Part shown: in pieces, positions 11,631-21,483 of the stretch
Layout of the letters: each line of letters starts with the position of its first letter
How positions within the stretch are numbered: position 1 is the stretch's first letter
NCBI GenBank assembly: GCA_033807695.1
Contig: CM066310.1
Location: 2,356,001-2,420,000, forward strand
Length of the DNA stretch: 64,000 nt
Reading direction: 5' to 3'
DNA from: Daedaleopsis sinensis
Lineage: Eukaryota > Basidiomycota > Agaricomycetes > Polyporales > Polyporaceae
Position numbers and translations under genes: made by a program
The notes under the pieces: model-generated
Told to the model about the DNA's origin: nothing
Seen by the model: only the letters and a program-made list of their open reading frames with translations
Database searches by the model: none

Positions 11631-12604
11631 TACGCCTGCGAGCTCTCTAAGTTTGCGTCCGAGTGCTGACCGCCCCATGCAGCTTCGTGGTGGGTGAAGT
11701 GGAGCTCGCTAACACGAATGGAGGATACAGGCTGATGTCCACGAGCCCGATGATGGTGTTCGTCTTGCTCGTGAGCATAGTGTGCGCTCTGATTCATAGT
11801 ATATAACTCTCTGGCCCAGTAAGCAAGGTAGCTGCATCGGATCGATGCCGGAAGGGTAGCGCGAGGAGAAATACGATCCTATTTTACTTCAGTGACTTTG
11901 TTACCGAGTTTGCAGGTAGTATGTTGGAACGTAGTAGTAGTACTGAGGAGGAAGAGGTCAGAACGCCAGGACACCTCGTCACTCGGGCAGGGCCAGCCGG
12001 AGCATCCTCGGGTTAATCAACAGAGCGTCTACGTTGCCAAATGAAGAACGAGTATTGACGTCATCGCATATTCACCGTTCCTTCTCGACTGCCGAGTACA
12101 TAGAGTACACCATGCATGGAATCCGTCTACATCAATATTGTGTGATATCTCCTCCTAAATACAACTCGCGCATCGCTCATAATTCACCTTACTGTCCGGG
12201 GTATGGTTCCTGGCACTATCGGAAGGCCTCATGCACATGCATCATGCCTTGTCCGAGTTCTAACAAGCTCTTAATTGGCAGTGCTAGGCATTACACGTAC
12301 TGAGGATCATGCCATCGACTAGACTTGTCGCGTCATGAAGCCTAGATAAAGTTCTAAAGAGTTCTAAGGATGGATCTTACGCTATGACATCATTATGACC
12401 AGCAGTGGGGCCTAGGCGGCAGTGGCCCCTAGTGACCCATGTGGCGTACCCCTACGTCACCGTCGTCACTAGATTCCGAGCCCATATAAACTCGGTGCGC
12501 CTGCTTGACCTCCTCCACAACACCCCAACCATCTGAGTCCCTCTAAACCATCTGCTCAAAGAACTCACGAACATCACGACTTACGACTTTCGATCTATCT
12601 CATA
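11631..12604. other. intergenic, promoter of small membrane peptide gene
   Basis: No coding signal. The right end carries a TATA element and a CACAACACCCC-type leader for the gene at 12605. Confidence 0.5.
12485..12490 (+). promoter_or_regulatory. TATA box of the 79-residue membrane peptide gene
   Basis: TATAAA lies about 115 bases upstream of the start codon, at plausible spacing for a fungal core promoter with a short leader. Confidence 0.55.
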
Positions 12605-12953
12605 ATGGTGCGTTCTGATATGCACGGGGCTGGAAATATCCCAACTCACACGTCGATCGACAGGGTTCCATCGTCTCAGCAATTGGCCGTGGCATCAACG
12701 CTATCATCTCTGCCATCGCCGCCGTCATTGAGACTATTGTTTCAGTGATCGTCAGCGTAAGTGCAAAAAACATCTGTTACCCTAGCACGCGCTGACGCAC
12801 GTTTAACAGATACTCCTCGCTATCTGGGACGTCATTGTTGCAATCCTGTGCTGCAGGTGCTTCCGCCGTGGAAGTCGCGGTACAAGCAGCAGCACTAGGA
12901 CAACCACAGGGCGCCGCGGGTGGGGAAGGAGACGAGGAGCAGGCACGTACTAG
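12605..12953 (+). CDS. small hydrophobic peptide (79 aa) with basic Arg/Ser/Thr tail
   Basis: Exons: 12605-12607 (only the ATG), 12664-12756, 12810-12953. Splicing gives MGSIVSAIGRGINAIISAI, then an uninterrupted hydrophobic run to about residue 48 (ILLAIWDVIVAILCC), a CCRCF motif, and a strongly basic tail rich in Arg, Gly, Ser and Thr ending GTY. The first half is amphipathic to hydrophobic and would insert in a membrane as one or two helices. Gly2 followed by Ser could be N-myristoylated and the CC pair palmitoylated; both are inferences. Similar short proteins recur in Agaricomycetes as far as I recall, without known function. The gene has its own TATA box and a typical CACAAC leader. Its start-codon-only exon hides it from open-frame searches. 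Confidence 0.82.
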
Positions 12954-13316
12954 GTTGCTCTATCCTTCCGCGACCATGATGCGTCCAAGCCATAGACATT
13001 TTGCCTCCTGATCCCTCTGTATCCGTATCCTTTGCGTACACTACATACCCGGTAGTTGCTTCTTATTTTACTCAAACACGATTGTGAATTCTTTCATGAG
13101 ATGCACATGTCAAATTTCGAACAATGATTTCATTGAATGTTAACCTCGTGAACATGATAAAAAGAGCGTGAGTGTGTAACGTGTTAGCAGTAGTACAGAC
13201 GAGAGCGTGGGCATACAAAACATACGACATAAAGAACATAAGCAAAGGAAAACATACCCAGCCGACTATACGCGAACCATGGCGCAGCTATCGTTCCATG
13301 CGAGTACCGATACGTC

Positions 13317-15290
13317 CTAATCCTCCTGGGCGACCTGCTCCTTGATGTTGTTCAAGATGCGCGCAACAACACCGACCGCCTGCCGCATCTTCTCCTTGTC
13401 CTCAGGCAGGATCATGCGCATCACCTGGCCCTCAAACTTGTCCGGGTGCCACCGCAGCATCTCCGCCTTGATGCGCTCCTTGCGCGACTTGCCCGCCATG
13501 GATGCACGATGCTCGCTGAAGAGGAACGCCCAGACCTGGGCGAGCGTGTAGCTGTCCGGCGCAGCGTTCGGCGGGAACGGGTCGTTGATGTTCGGGAGGA
13601 ACGGGAACGCGGGGAGGGGGAAGTCCGCGTACGGCACGACGTCGGCGAGCTTCTTCTCGCTCTTGATGAACGCCCACTTCTGGTCGTACGCGTCGCAGAA
13701 CTCCTTCGCGCGCCGCGCCTCGGTCGCTGCGAACTCGCGCGCAGCCTGCTCGGCCTCGCGTGCTGCCTTCTCAGCCTCGCGCGCGGCCTTCTCTTGTGCC
13801 TCGCGCGCTGCTTTCTCCTCCTGCTCCCGACGGGCCTGCTCCGCGCGTTGCTGCGCCTCGAACGCGGCTTGCTGCTGCTGCTGCTCCAGGAAGATGCGCC
13901 TCTCGGCCTCGGCGGCGGCACGCGCGTGCTCCTCGCGGAGCGCACGCTCCATCGCCTCCTGCTCGCGCACCGCCTGCGCGAGCGCCTGCTGGAAGAACTG
14001 CACCTGCGCCCACTCCCGCGCGTCGCGCGCACGCATCTCCTGCTCCATGAGCTCCGCCCGGCGCGCGGCGGCCTGCGCCATCACCTCCGCCGCCGCGTGC
14101 TCGCGCTCGAGCTGCGCGATCTTCTCGTGCACGGCGCGCGTCGCATGCTTGAGCGCGTCGAGGTCCGTGCGCCGCTGCTCCTCAAGTGCGCGGCGCGCGA
14201 TCGCCTCCTGCTGCTGCGCATAGCGGCGCGCCTCCTCGCGCTCCTGGCGCGCCCGCCGGAGCTCCTCCTCGAGTTCGCGGCGCTCACGGGCACGCTGGCG
14301 CTCCTCCGCGATCCGGCGCCTGCGCGCCTCGTCCTCTTCCTGCTTCTTCCGCTGCTCGGCAAGGCGGGCCGCGCGCTCGCGCTCCTCCCGCTCCTTCCGC
14401 TCGGCCTGCTCGCGGCGCTGCTGTGCGAAGTAGCGTTCGCGCTCCTGCATGTAGAGCCGGTCCTCGACCTGGCGCTGGTGCGCCGCGGAGATGCGCCGGA
14501 TCTCCTCCTGCTCGCGCCGGCGCGCCTCTTCCTCGCGGCGCCGCTCCTCCGCACGGGCCCGCCGCTCGGCCGCCTCCTTCTCGCGCTCGGCGCGCTCCTC
14601 GGCCTCGCGTGCGCTGTCTTCAGCCACCTTGTCGTGCTTGTCCAGCCGCGCCCGTTCGAGCGCGAGGCAGTTGTCGCGAGCGGGCTGCAGCTCGTAAGCG
14701 GCGTCGAGGGCGTCCTCGTTGGCGTGGTACTGCGCGCGCAGCGCGCCCTGGAACTTCATCGCGTGGTAGGCCTTCAGGAACTGGGCGTCCGCGTCGTCGA
14801 GCGGCAGCGCGCTGAGCTGGGCCACGAGCCCCTCCATCTTGTTCGCCTGCGCCTGCAGGCTCGCGGCGGGCGTGGGGGCGGGTGGCTCGGGGTCGATGGC
14901 GAGCGCCCCGGGGAACGTGGGGTCCTGCGACTCCGTCGCGCAGACGACGGGGGCCTTGGGTGCGGGGGGACTCTGCGGGGCGGGACGGTTCTCAGGGGCG
15001 ACGAGGGACTGGCTCAGAGACCGTTGCAGGAATTGTTTCTTGAGCGTGCGTTGGTTCATGGGGGCGACTTTCTTGCGCGGAAAGACCTTAGAAGTGGAGC
15101 TAGAGGCGGTAGGGGTGGGGTCGGGGTTTTTGTTCTCGTCCCGAGCTTGGACGTTGGCGCGCCGGGCGCTGCGGAGGTCGACGGGGCTGGGAGGAGGAGG
15201 GGGATAGGGCTTGCGAGGGCGCATGTGCCCATTGACATGCGCGCGGCGGTTGGTGAACGGGGCTGTACGACGGGAAGAGAAGGAAAACAT
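13317..15290 (-). CDS. charged coiled-coil protein with C-terminal NFKBIL1/J-domain-like motif
   Basis: Single exon, 657 residues. Residues 1-160 are Pro/Ser-rich and basic. From about 200 to 530 the chain is an almost continuous Glu/Arg/Ala/Gln coiled coil (repeats such as REAEERAEREKEAAER, then QQQQQ). The last 120 residues form a compact domain with VWAFLFSEHRAS, KSRKERIKAEMLRWHPDKF and VGVVARILNNIKEQ. The RWHPDKF motif includes the His-Pro-Asp tripeptide of J-domains and matches the conserved tail of NFKBIL1-like proteins. The function of this architecture in fungi is not established; a scaffold or cochaperone is possible. The first ATG of the frame is used. The high-GC repetitive coding sequence makes a 645-codon open frame on the other strand, which is an artefact. 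Confidence 0.82.
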   Translation of the reverse strand: MFSFSSRRTAPFTNRRAHVNGHMRPRKPYPPPPPSPVDLRSARRANVQARDENKNPDPTPTASSSTSKVFPRKKVAPMNQRTLKKQFLQRSLSQSLVAPENRPAPQSPPAPKAPVVCATESQDPTFPGALAIDPEPPAPTPAASLQAQANKMEGLVAQLSALPLDDADAQFLKAYHAMKFQGALRAQYHANEDALDAAYELQPARDNCLALERARLDKHDKVAEDSAREAEERAEREKEAAERRARAEERRREEEARRREQEEIRRISAAHQRQVEDRLYMQERERYFAQQRREQAERKEREERERAARLAEQRKKQEEDEARRRRIAEERQRARERRELEEELRRARQEREEARRYAQQQEAIARRALEEQRRTDLDALKHATRAVHEKIAQLEREHAAAEVMAQAAARRAELMEQEMRARDAREWAQVQFFQQALAQAVREQEAMERALREEHARAAAEAERRIFLEQQQQQAAFEAQQRAEQARREQEEKAAREAQEKAAREAEKAAREAEQAAREFAATEARRAKEFCDAYDQKWAFIKSEKKLADVVPYADFPLPAFPFLPNINDPFPPNAAPDSYTLAQVWAFLFSEHRASMAGKSRKERIKAEMLRWHPDKFEGQVMRMILPEDKEKMRQAVGVVARILNNIKEQVAQED

Positions 15291-17476
15291 AGCGAAAGAC
15301 GTCTATGCTACACGTGTGGTTGGAGAAATGCTAGCGATACAGCTGCAGCGCCGCGTTCAGAGATGCTGGTTAGGAGTGGTTAGGAGCAGACTCACCGATG
15401 GAACGAGCGTAAAGTTCGTCGATGTAGCGTGAGGCGGCGATTTTCTTGTTGTCCTGTCCGGTCGGGGCTATAGGGCGGTGATGAGTGTTGATAGTCTTGA
15501 AGGCTTGAGGGTCGCGGCGGCTTGAAGGGGAAAGCGCCCGGAGGACCGGACAGTCGACGTGAGGGGACGGAGGAAAGATTATTGGACAAAGCGAGCGGGG
15601 AGGTGGCCCACCTTTATAGGTCTCGTCTCCAAGGGCCACGCACCCCAGAACGTTTCGGTCCGTCGGTTCGATTTGAGGGTCGATTGAGAGCGGAGACCCA
15701 GCTTTGCCGGATGCCCCTTCATGTAAGCGCTTGACGCCTGTCCGCTCGCATTGTCGCGCTATTGTCCGTCAGTTAGACCTCCCTGCCCATCCCATACTAT
15801 TTCCTCCCTCGAGCATGTTTTCTGCTCGTCCCTGGAACATTGGACTTAGCAGGGAGCTGAGGGAGGACGGCGACCGTGGGGGGAGGAGGAGCCTAGGCGA
15901 AAGCGCGGCTCAGCAGCGGTGCGCGCCTCCTTTACCGCAGATAACGCATTTTCCTTTGTTCTACCCGATTACCCATTGATCATTATCCAGGCAGTAGGGC
16001 GACGGCGACCGGAATAGTCGACCTCCGCCGCAACGCTCTCTACCGCGGTCGGTCGGTCCACTGGCGCGAGTCGGCATGCTTTCCCGCATAGTCCCCTGTC
16101 AAAGACAGAGTCTCGCTGTCATGGCAGCGGCGCAGTGTGCGGGAGGATCACCTTGCTTGCGAAAGCGACTGGGGCATAATCCATCTTTCAGAACTTTGTG
16201 GGTCAAATAGATGATCCGGCTGAGGAACTCACGTCGCGAGGGTGGAAGATCAAGTTTTATCACATAATCGGTAGCCGTCTTGCAGCCTTTGTCCACCTTG
16301 CGTACGAGCATACGAGCAAGGCTATCGGTTAGGGCGCCAACCTAAGCGAGGGCGCGAGAAAGGAGGCGCTGGACGATCAGGAGAGCCCCGGATTGACTGG
16401 CATGGATGGACGTCACATACACATACAGCTTACTGTAGGGAACGCTTTTGCTGCCTCGCAGGACGTGAAGTTCGAGATAAGGAGCTGTGGACGTCCGAGC
16501 CTGTCGCCACCTCATTGTCACTGCCACACAAGGGCTTGCGCCAAGTTAAGTTTCTATGGCCGACCGGGTCAGTTCACCAGTATGAGATGGCAATCAGGTT
16601 CTTAACCTTGAAAGAGCTTACCAGATACAAACAAGCCTTGTTTCATGTCTTGTTACTTGGACTCGCCGGCGCGCTCAAGGTTGTGCCAGATATCCGCCCT
16701 TCTTCAGCCAAAGCGCACCAGTGCGGAGTCTGTGAGAATGACTTCACAAGCTTGTTGAGCTCCAAAGCTACCTGTAAGCTCAGAAGGAGTGGATGCAGGG
16801 TGGTTGATAGCAAAACTTTCTCTGAACTTGCTACGAAGTGCACAGCCTCGTCACCAGCCGGCCCTAGCCGGCCACCGCCGAACCTAGATAGGAAGTTCCC
16901 GACAAGGCGCCTAATACCTGCTGGCGTCGTCCGACGAGTCGCTCAGCTTCGCATCCTCCATGAACTTCGTCCTCCTTCACCATCGTCCTCCTGGTCTATG
17001 CACAACCGGGCTGTTGAAGCCGCTCAATTGCTTATTCAAACAACATATGAGGAAACTTGTGGCCGCTCCAGCCTCAGCGCTGTGATCTCGGTCACAAAGA
17101 GCCCCGAGGCTCCCGCCAGAGGGAAGTACCGGCTTTCGCACCTTAAATGCACGGCGTTTCTGATATAATCTATAATACGATTCATATTTGGATGAAAACG
17201 TGATGCAGGGGACGTCAGACGTGCGCGCTTTGTCCTTAAGCAATGCTCTGAAGGTTCTGCGACAGGGGTCCCTCAGGCTTTGTATGGCCAATACGACGGC
17301 AGGCTACGCAAACCTGCTTTTGCCCTGTCAAACTGTCATTGTGCTATATCCTGTGATTTGTCCGTAGCTGGGACATGATCCGCGCGAAGCTGAGCTTTAG
17401 CTATGTCCCTCTACGTTTATCGACTATAAAGGGAAGTGGCAGATTGGTTGGGCATCGCTCATCCCCGACAATCACG
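15291..17476. other. 2.2 kb intergenic stretch
   Basis: Promoter region of the coiled-coil gene on the left and of the 17477 gene on the right. Frames of 60-217 codons occur but lack motifs and do not link through introns to anything recognisable. Confidence 0.5.
17425..17430 (+). promoter_or_regulatory. TATA box upstream of 17477 gene
   Basis: TATAAA 47 bases before the start codon, in the sequence CGACTATAAAGGG. The spacing implies a very short leader. Confidence 0.5.
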
Positions 17477-18416
17477 ATGTCCATTCCCGCTGGAAAAGAT
17501 TGGAACTCCTCAGGGTACGTGCCGTATAACATCCTGAGATCCTCGGTCGCCTAACCAAGCAACAACAGCCTTGTACCAGACGGTCATGGGAGGAGCCTCC
17601 CCAATTCGGAGACATTGTAAGTACTCTCGTCATACGCGCGATTACCATAATCTTGACCTGCTGTCTTATCCCAGCGAAGAGTATTTTGCCAGGGCACAGG
17701 AGGCTTTTGAAACAAAAGAGCTGTTATCGAAGCCAGCACCCTCCTCTTTGCGCCGGCGCCGATCGTATACTCCCGACTGGGTTCACGCGTGAGTCCAGTA
17801 GACCTTTCAGTGACGTCCTCTCATTGATCTACTTGTACTCAGTGCAAACGAGCTGTCTCCCGACTATGGCCTGCTCGACGATTCACAATCCGAGTTCGAC
17901 GCGATCGGGAGGTCACCCAGCCCAGACGCCAGGGAGCCATCGGTCCCACCATTCGACTTCCGGTTGAAGCGTCAGACGTTTGATCACTTCACACAACGAC
18001 CTGCCGCCCCCGCTGAGTCGTACTACGGTTCGATGGCCGCTGAGCTTGCAACGTATGCAAACAACGGATACACTGCGTCTGCTCGACCGATACCGACGGA
18101 ACTGCCCTCTGCTCCGGCCTTGTCAGAACACCGACATGTGCCTGCTCCCGAAGGCCGTTCCTCTCGTACATCCGTCGGTATGCCAGCGCAACAGCGTGTA
18201 CACGACGAGCCTGACACTCGTGTCCGTCGCAAATACGCGGCCCAGCTTCGCCCTGTACAGTCAACGCGGCAATCGATCACTGCGTCTGCAGAGACGTCGT
18301 CGATATCTCCCAAGAGAACGCGCAGCAAAGCTGAACCCAGTGTCCCGCTTCGCCGCTCAGCTCGGCTCGGGAATCGGCCATCATCTTCGTCCGTCCAGAG
18401 CCGGCTGCGAGCATGA
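17477..18416 (+). CDS. basic Ser/Pro/Arg-rich protein of unknown function (257 aa)
   Basis: Four exons: 17477-17514, 17569-17616, 17675-17788, 17843-18416. Every join keeps frame. The protein starts MSIPAGKDWNSSG and continues with EEYFARAQEAFETKELL, LRRRRSYTPDWVHA, then DYGLLDDSQSEFDAIGRSPSPD. The C-terminal 100 residues are Arg/Ser/Pro-rich with repeated short basic clusters (SPKRTRSK, PLRRSARLGNR) that could act as nuclear localisation signals or DNA contacts. There is no recognised domain, signal peptide or membrane segment. Composition suggests a largely disordered, possibly phosphorylated nuclear protein; this is inference. A TATAAA precedes it. I do not recognise the family. Confidence 0.75.
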
Positions 18417-19428
18417 ATTAGTCTAGCGTGTTTGTACGCTTCCCCAGCTACCTTTATTCCCCAAGTAGTCACCCACTCGTTCTATATTCAAATACATGTA
18501 CTATCACGCTCATTCTCAAATATCCCTTTACAAGGCTCCCGTTGTATATTTGTAGACGTACACCCGGCGTCGTCAAGCACGCATGATTGGCTGCCAGCGA
18601 CGTTATTTACACTATCCGCGACCCATAATGCAGACAATGTTTTCCTCCACACCATGCACGGCCGCGGCATTTCTCGCTTTCTCCGACGCGTTTGTAATTT
18701 TTCATACTACAAACCTCAAAGTGATTGTTCGGCAACTGCCGACATAGAACGCCACTGAGCACTCTGTCGCGACGATCGCCGTCACCGGTCGACCACCACG
18801 AGGCAAATCCGCGGTCCTTCAAGTTCGTGTTCTAACGGGCTTTGCGCTAATCGTATCGCCTACTACTTAATGTATGTATTCTTGTTCAGCCTTTGCAATC
18901 ATCTTTCCAATGGATCAACGCGAACGCGACCAATGGACCCTCCTCAAAAATTGGCCAGGCGAGTCATTAAACGTTATTTATAAGCGTCGTCATGGAGAGC
19001 TGAAAGGCACTCTCAGGAACCTGAAGTGTAGGTAACGGTTGCAATTGCTGCGATTGAGCACGAACGATTGTGGCACGTCGATAGACGTACCCAAAGACAT
19101 AGTAAATTTCTTTATAAACACGTGTCTTTGGCCTCGTCGTCTGACTAATAGTAAAGGGAAGCTATGTGCAACCAGGTTAGCCGCGCATTCGTGCGAATAA
19201 CTACTCCTTCGTTCTCGTTCGCTCATATATCTCAGCTACGTCGTACGGTCTCTTCAATCTAGCAACCGCGTCCTCTTGTGTTGAGCCCCATATTCGTGAG
19301 ACATTCTGCCTTCCGCCAGCGAAAATTGTTCATCTAACCTCCGACACTCATCCATAGCTAGCGAGGAATCAGCTGCATATTCAACTTCTCGCCGTCCGTG
19401 TGCCTACAGGCTATATCACTCTCTTTCC
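18417..19428. other. intergenic, 3' UTR and F-box gene promoter
   Basis: No coding motif. Short frames at 18432 and 18990 lack supporting splice signals or composition. Confidence 0.5.
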
Positions 19429-21288
19429 ATGGATGCTGAACGTAAGTCGTTCAACATGTAGCGTGTTCGCCGCTGGATACCAACTCTATACTTTACAGTG
19501 CCCGAGGATGGACCGCATCCATTTCGGCAGCTCGCAGACGATGATCGTTCGTTGAAAACAAATTCAAACGCAATACGACCCATCAACCGGCTGCCAGTCG
19601 AGCTTTTCGTCGAGATAATCCACATGACCAAGGGTTATCCGAAGTACGATTTCAAACAACCCAAGGAGTCGCTTGTTCCTTTGAGCAGCGTGTGCAGCGT
19701 GTGGCGCCACGTTGTCTGCACCACGCCTCGGTTGTGGAAAAGGATTCACATCAGAAACAACCTTCAATGGCTGAGCTTGTGCCTCCAGCGGTCCAAGGAA
19801 ACTCCGATCCAAATCTATCTCCACTCACCATCATCGGTATCGACTTCACTAGACGTTCTATCGAACCACGCTCATCGCATCCAAAAGATAAAAATCCTTC
19901 GTACAGAGTATGGCACTTTTGATTTGCTCACAGCATTTTTCCGCCCATCCATGACGCTCCTCACCAATCTATGCATCAATAATCAAAACGAAAATGGGAT
20001 TTCATGGTTCGCAACTCTAGGGGAATCAATCCACCCCTCTGTCCTTCCCTCCCTGCGCGTGCTCAAACTCGAATCTGCCTACCTGGACTGGCTTTCGCCC
20101 TCTATTCGTCAACTCCGAGAGCTTAAACTGCGCGACTGGACCCCCGACGTAAACCTCACGTTGGCGCAATTCCTCCGAGCACTCGAGGCATGTGAAGCGC
20201 TCGAGATCCTCACGCTCGACTTCGCGCTCCCGTTCAATACTTACGATGCAGAGAGCGGAGGCCGCAACGTCTCAGGGCCGATCGTGACTCTTTCAAACAT
20301 GCGCAAGATGTACATACTATGTCCCCACGACGAGGAGCCCTCCTCCCCGGACGTGTATCACCTCCTGTCGCACCTCACGCTTCCGGCATCCACCGTGGTA
20401 CACATCTACTCGCAAATTGATGTAGAGGTCACAACCGACCGCGGCGGCTTCCTCGACACCGTCCCGAGCGACCCCGAGCGGCTGCCTGTCCTTCGTACCG
20501 CGACCATCGCGAAAGTCTGGCGCAACGGCTTCATGGTCGACGTCGACTTGTACAACGACTGGGCGCATTCAGAGGGACACCTCAGCATCCAGCTCGAGCC
20601 GATCGGAGACGATGATGATACTGTCTACGAGTGGGCATACCCGTCTAAGCGGGGGCTGAGGGAGTTTTGCACGCTTTTTGCACGCGCGCCGTTGCGCGAC
20701 CTGACGGTCGATATTAGGCGCATGGCGCCCACGGAAGCGACCTGGAGGCGATTGTTCCGCACCTTCAGTGAGCTGACTGAGCTCGCAATCGAGAATATGG
20801 CCGCGCCCGGGGATGAGACGAACGGGGACGATCGAGCCTGGCTCCGTGTGCTCTCGAGATGCGGATCGCAGACGGCGATTGACACGGACACAGTGGACAC
20901 GGACACAGAGGCGGAAGTGGACACGGACACGGACACGAATACGAACACGCCGGACACGGATTCGGACTCGGACTCAGACACGGACACAGCGACAGAAACG
21001 GATGAGCACGAGCACGACGATGGCGGTATCATGCTATCGAAGCTGTGCAGCCTACGCATTGTGGATGCGGATGGGTGCCTCGATGAAGACATGTACAAGA
21101 TGATCGCAGACTGCTTGCGGCTCCGAGACGCGCAGGGTGCACGGCTGTCTGAGCTGCACCTAGAGGTCCAAGGTACCAGTACACTGCCTATCGAGGATCA
21201 TGAGAGACTCAGCCGGGATCTGGAGACGTTGGTAGACGGTCCTTGCGTGTATACTATTTCTTTTGTAGACGGTGGTGAAGACGATTAG
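19429..21288 (+). CDS. F-box protein with acidic Asp/Thr repeat
   Basis: Exons 19429-19441 (13 bases) and 19499-21288; 600 residues. The N-terminal F-box reads INRLPVELFVEIIHMTKGYP, SLVPLSSVCSVWRHVVCTTP, RLWKRIHI (about residues 25-90), the segment that docks to Skp1 in SCF ubiquitin ligases. The middle has irregular Leu-rich segments (LRVLKLESAYLDWL, LRELKLRDW, LEILTLDFALP) that resemble degenerate leucine-rich repeats for substrate binding. Around residues 460-510 is a Asp-Thr/Asp-Ser repeat coded by degenerate GACACG units, followed by EHEHDD. The substrate is unknown. The first exon codes only MDAE plus one base, and without it the frame lacks an ATG near the F-box. Same gene family type as the genes at 31800, 42972 and 44642. 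Confidence 0.88.
20878..21000. repeat. in-frame GACACG (Asp-Thr) repeat in F-box gene
   Basis: Degenerate hexamers GACACG/GACACA/GAC(T)CG code an Asp-Thr-rich run inside the F-box gene. Such minisatellites change length easily. Confidence 0.8.
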
Positions 21289-21483
21289 CATACGTTCCTA
21301 TTCACATACGCGATAGCCCTGCGCAACAGACATAGGGGTACGTTCGCGAGGAGAACTCGTAGAAATTTGCACCAGAGCACGGGTTAGAACACTAACCACC
21401 TTCAATGCACATCAAATGAAAGACGCGAAGCGAGTACAAAATGAAAGCAACGGAATAAATGCCGTCATTACCCCTACAGCCGC

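Noticed and set aside
10857..11678. 273-codon minus-strand frame
   Set aside because: Shadow of the truncated CBM19-paralogue exons, whose sense translation matches the complete gene at 61.2 kb.
13446..15383. 645-codon open frame on the plus strand
   Set aside because: Exactly antisense to the GC-rich coiled-coil gene; its Leu/Arg composition is the complement of the Glu/Arg repeat, and it has no domain.
20625..21098. 157-codon Ser/Val-rich minus-strand frame
   Set aside because: Antisense reading of the Asp-Thr repeat in the F-box gene.
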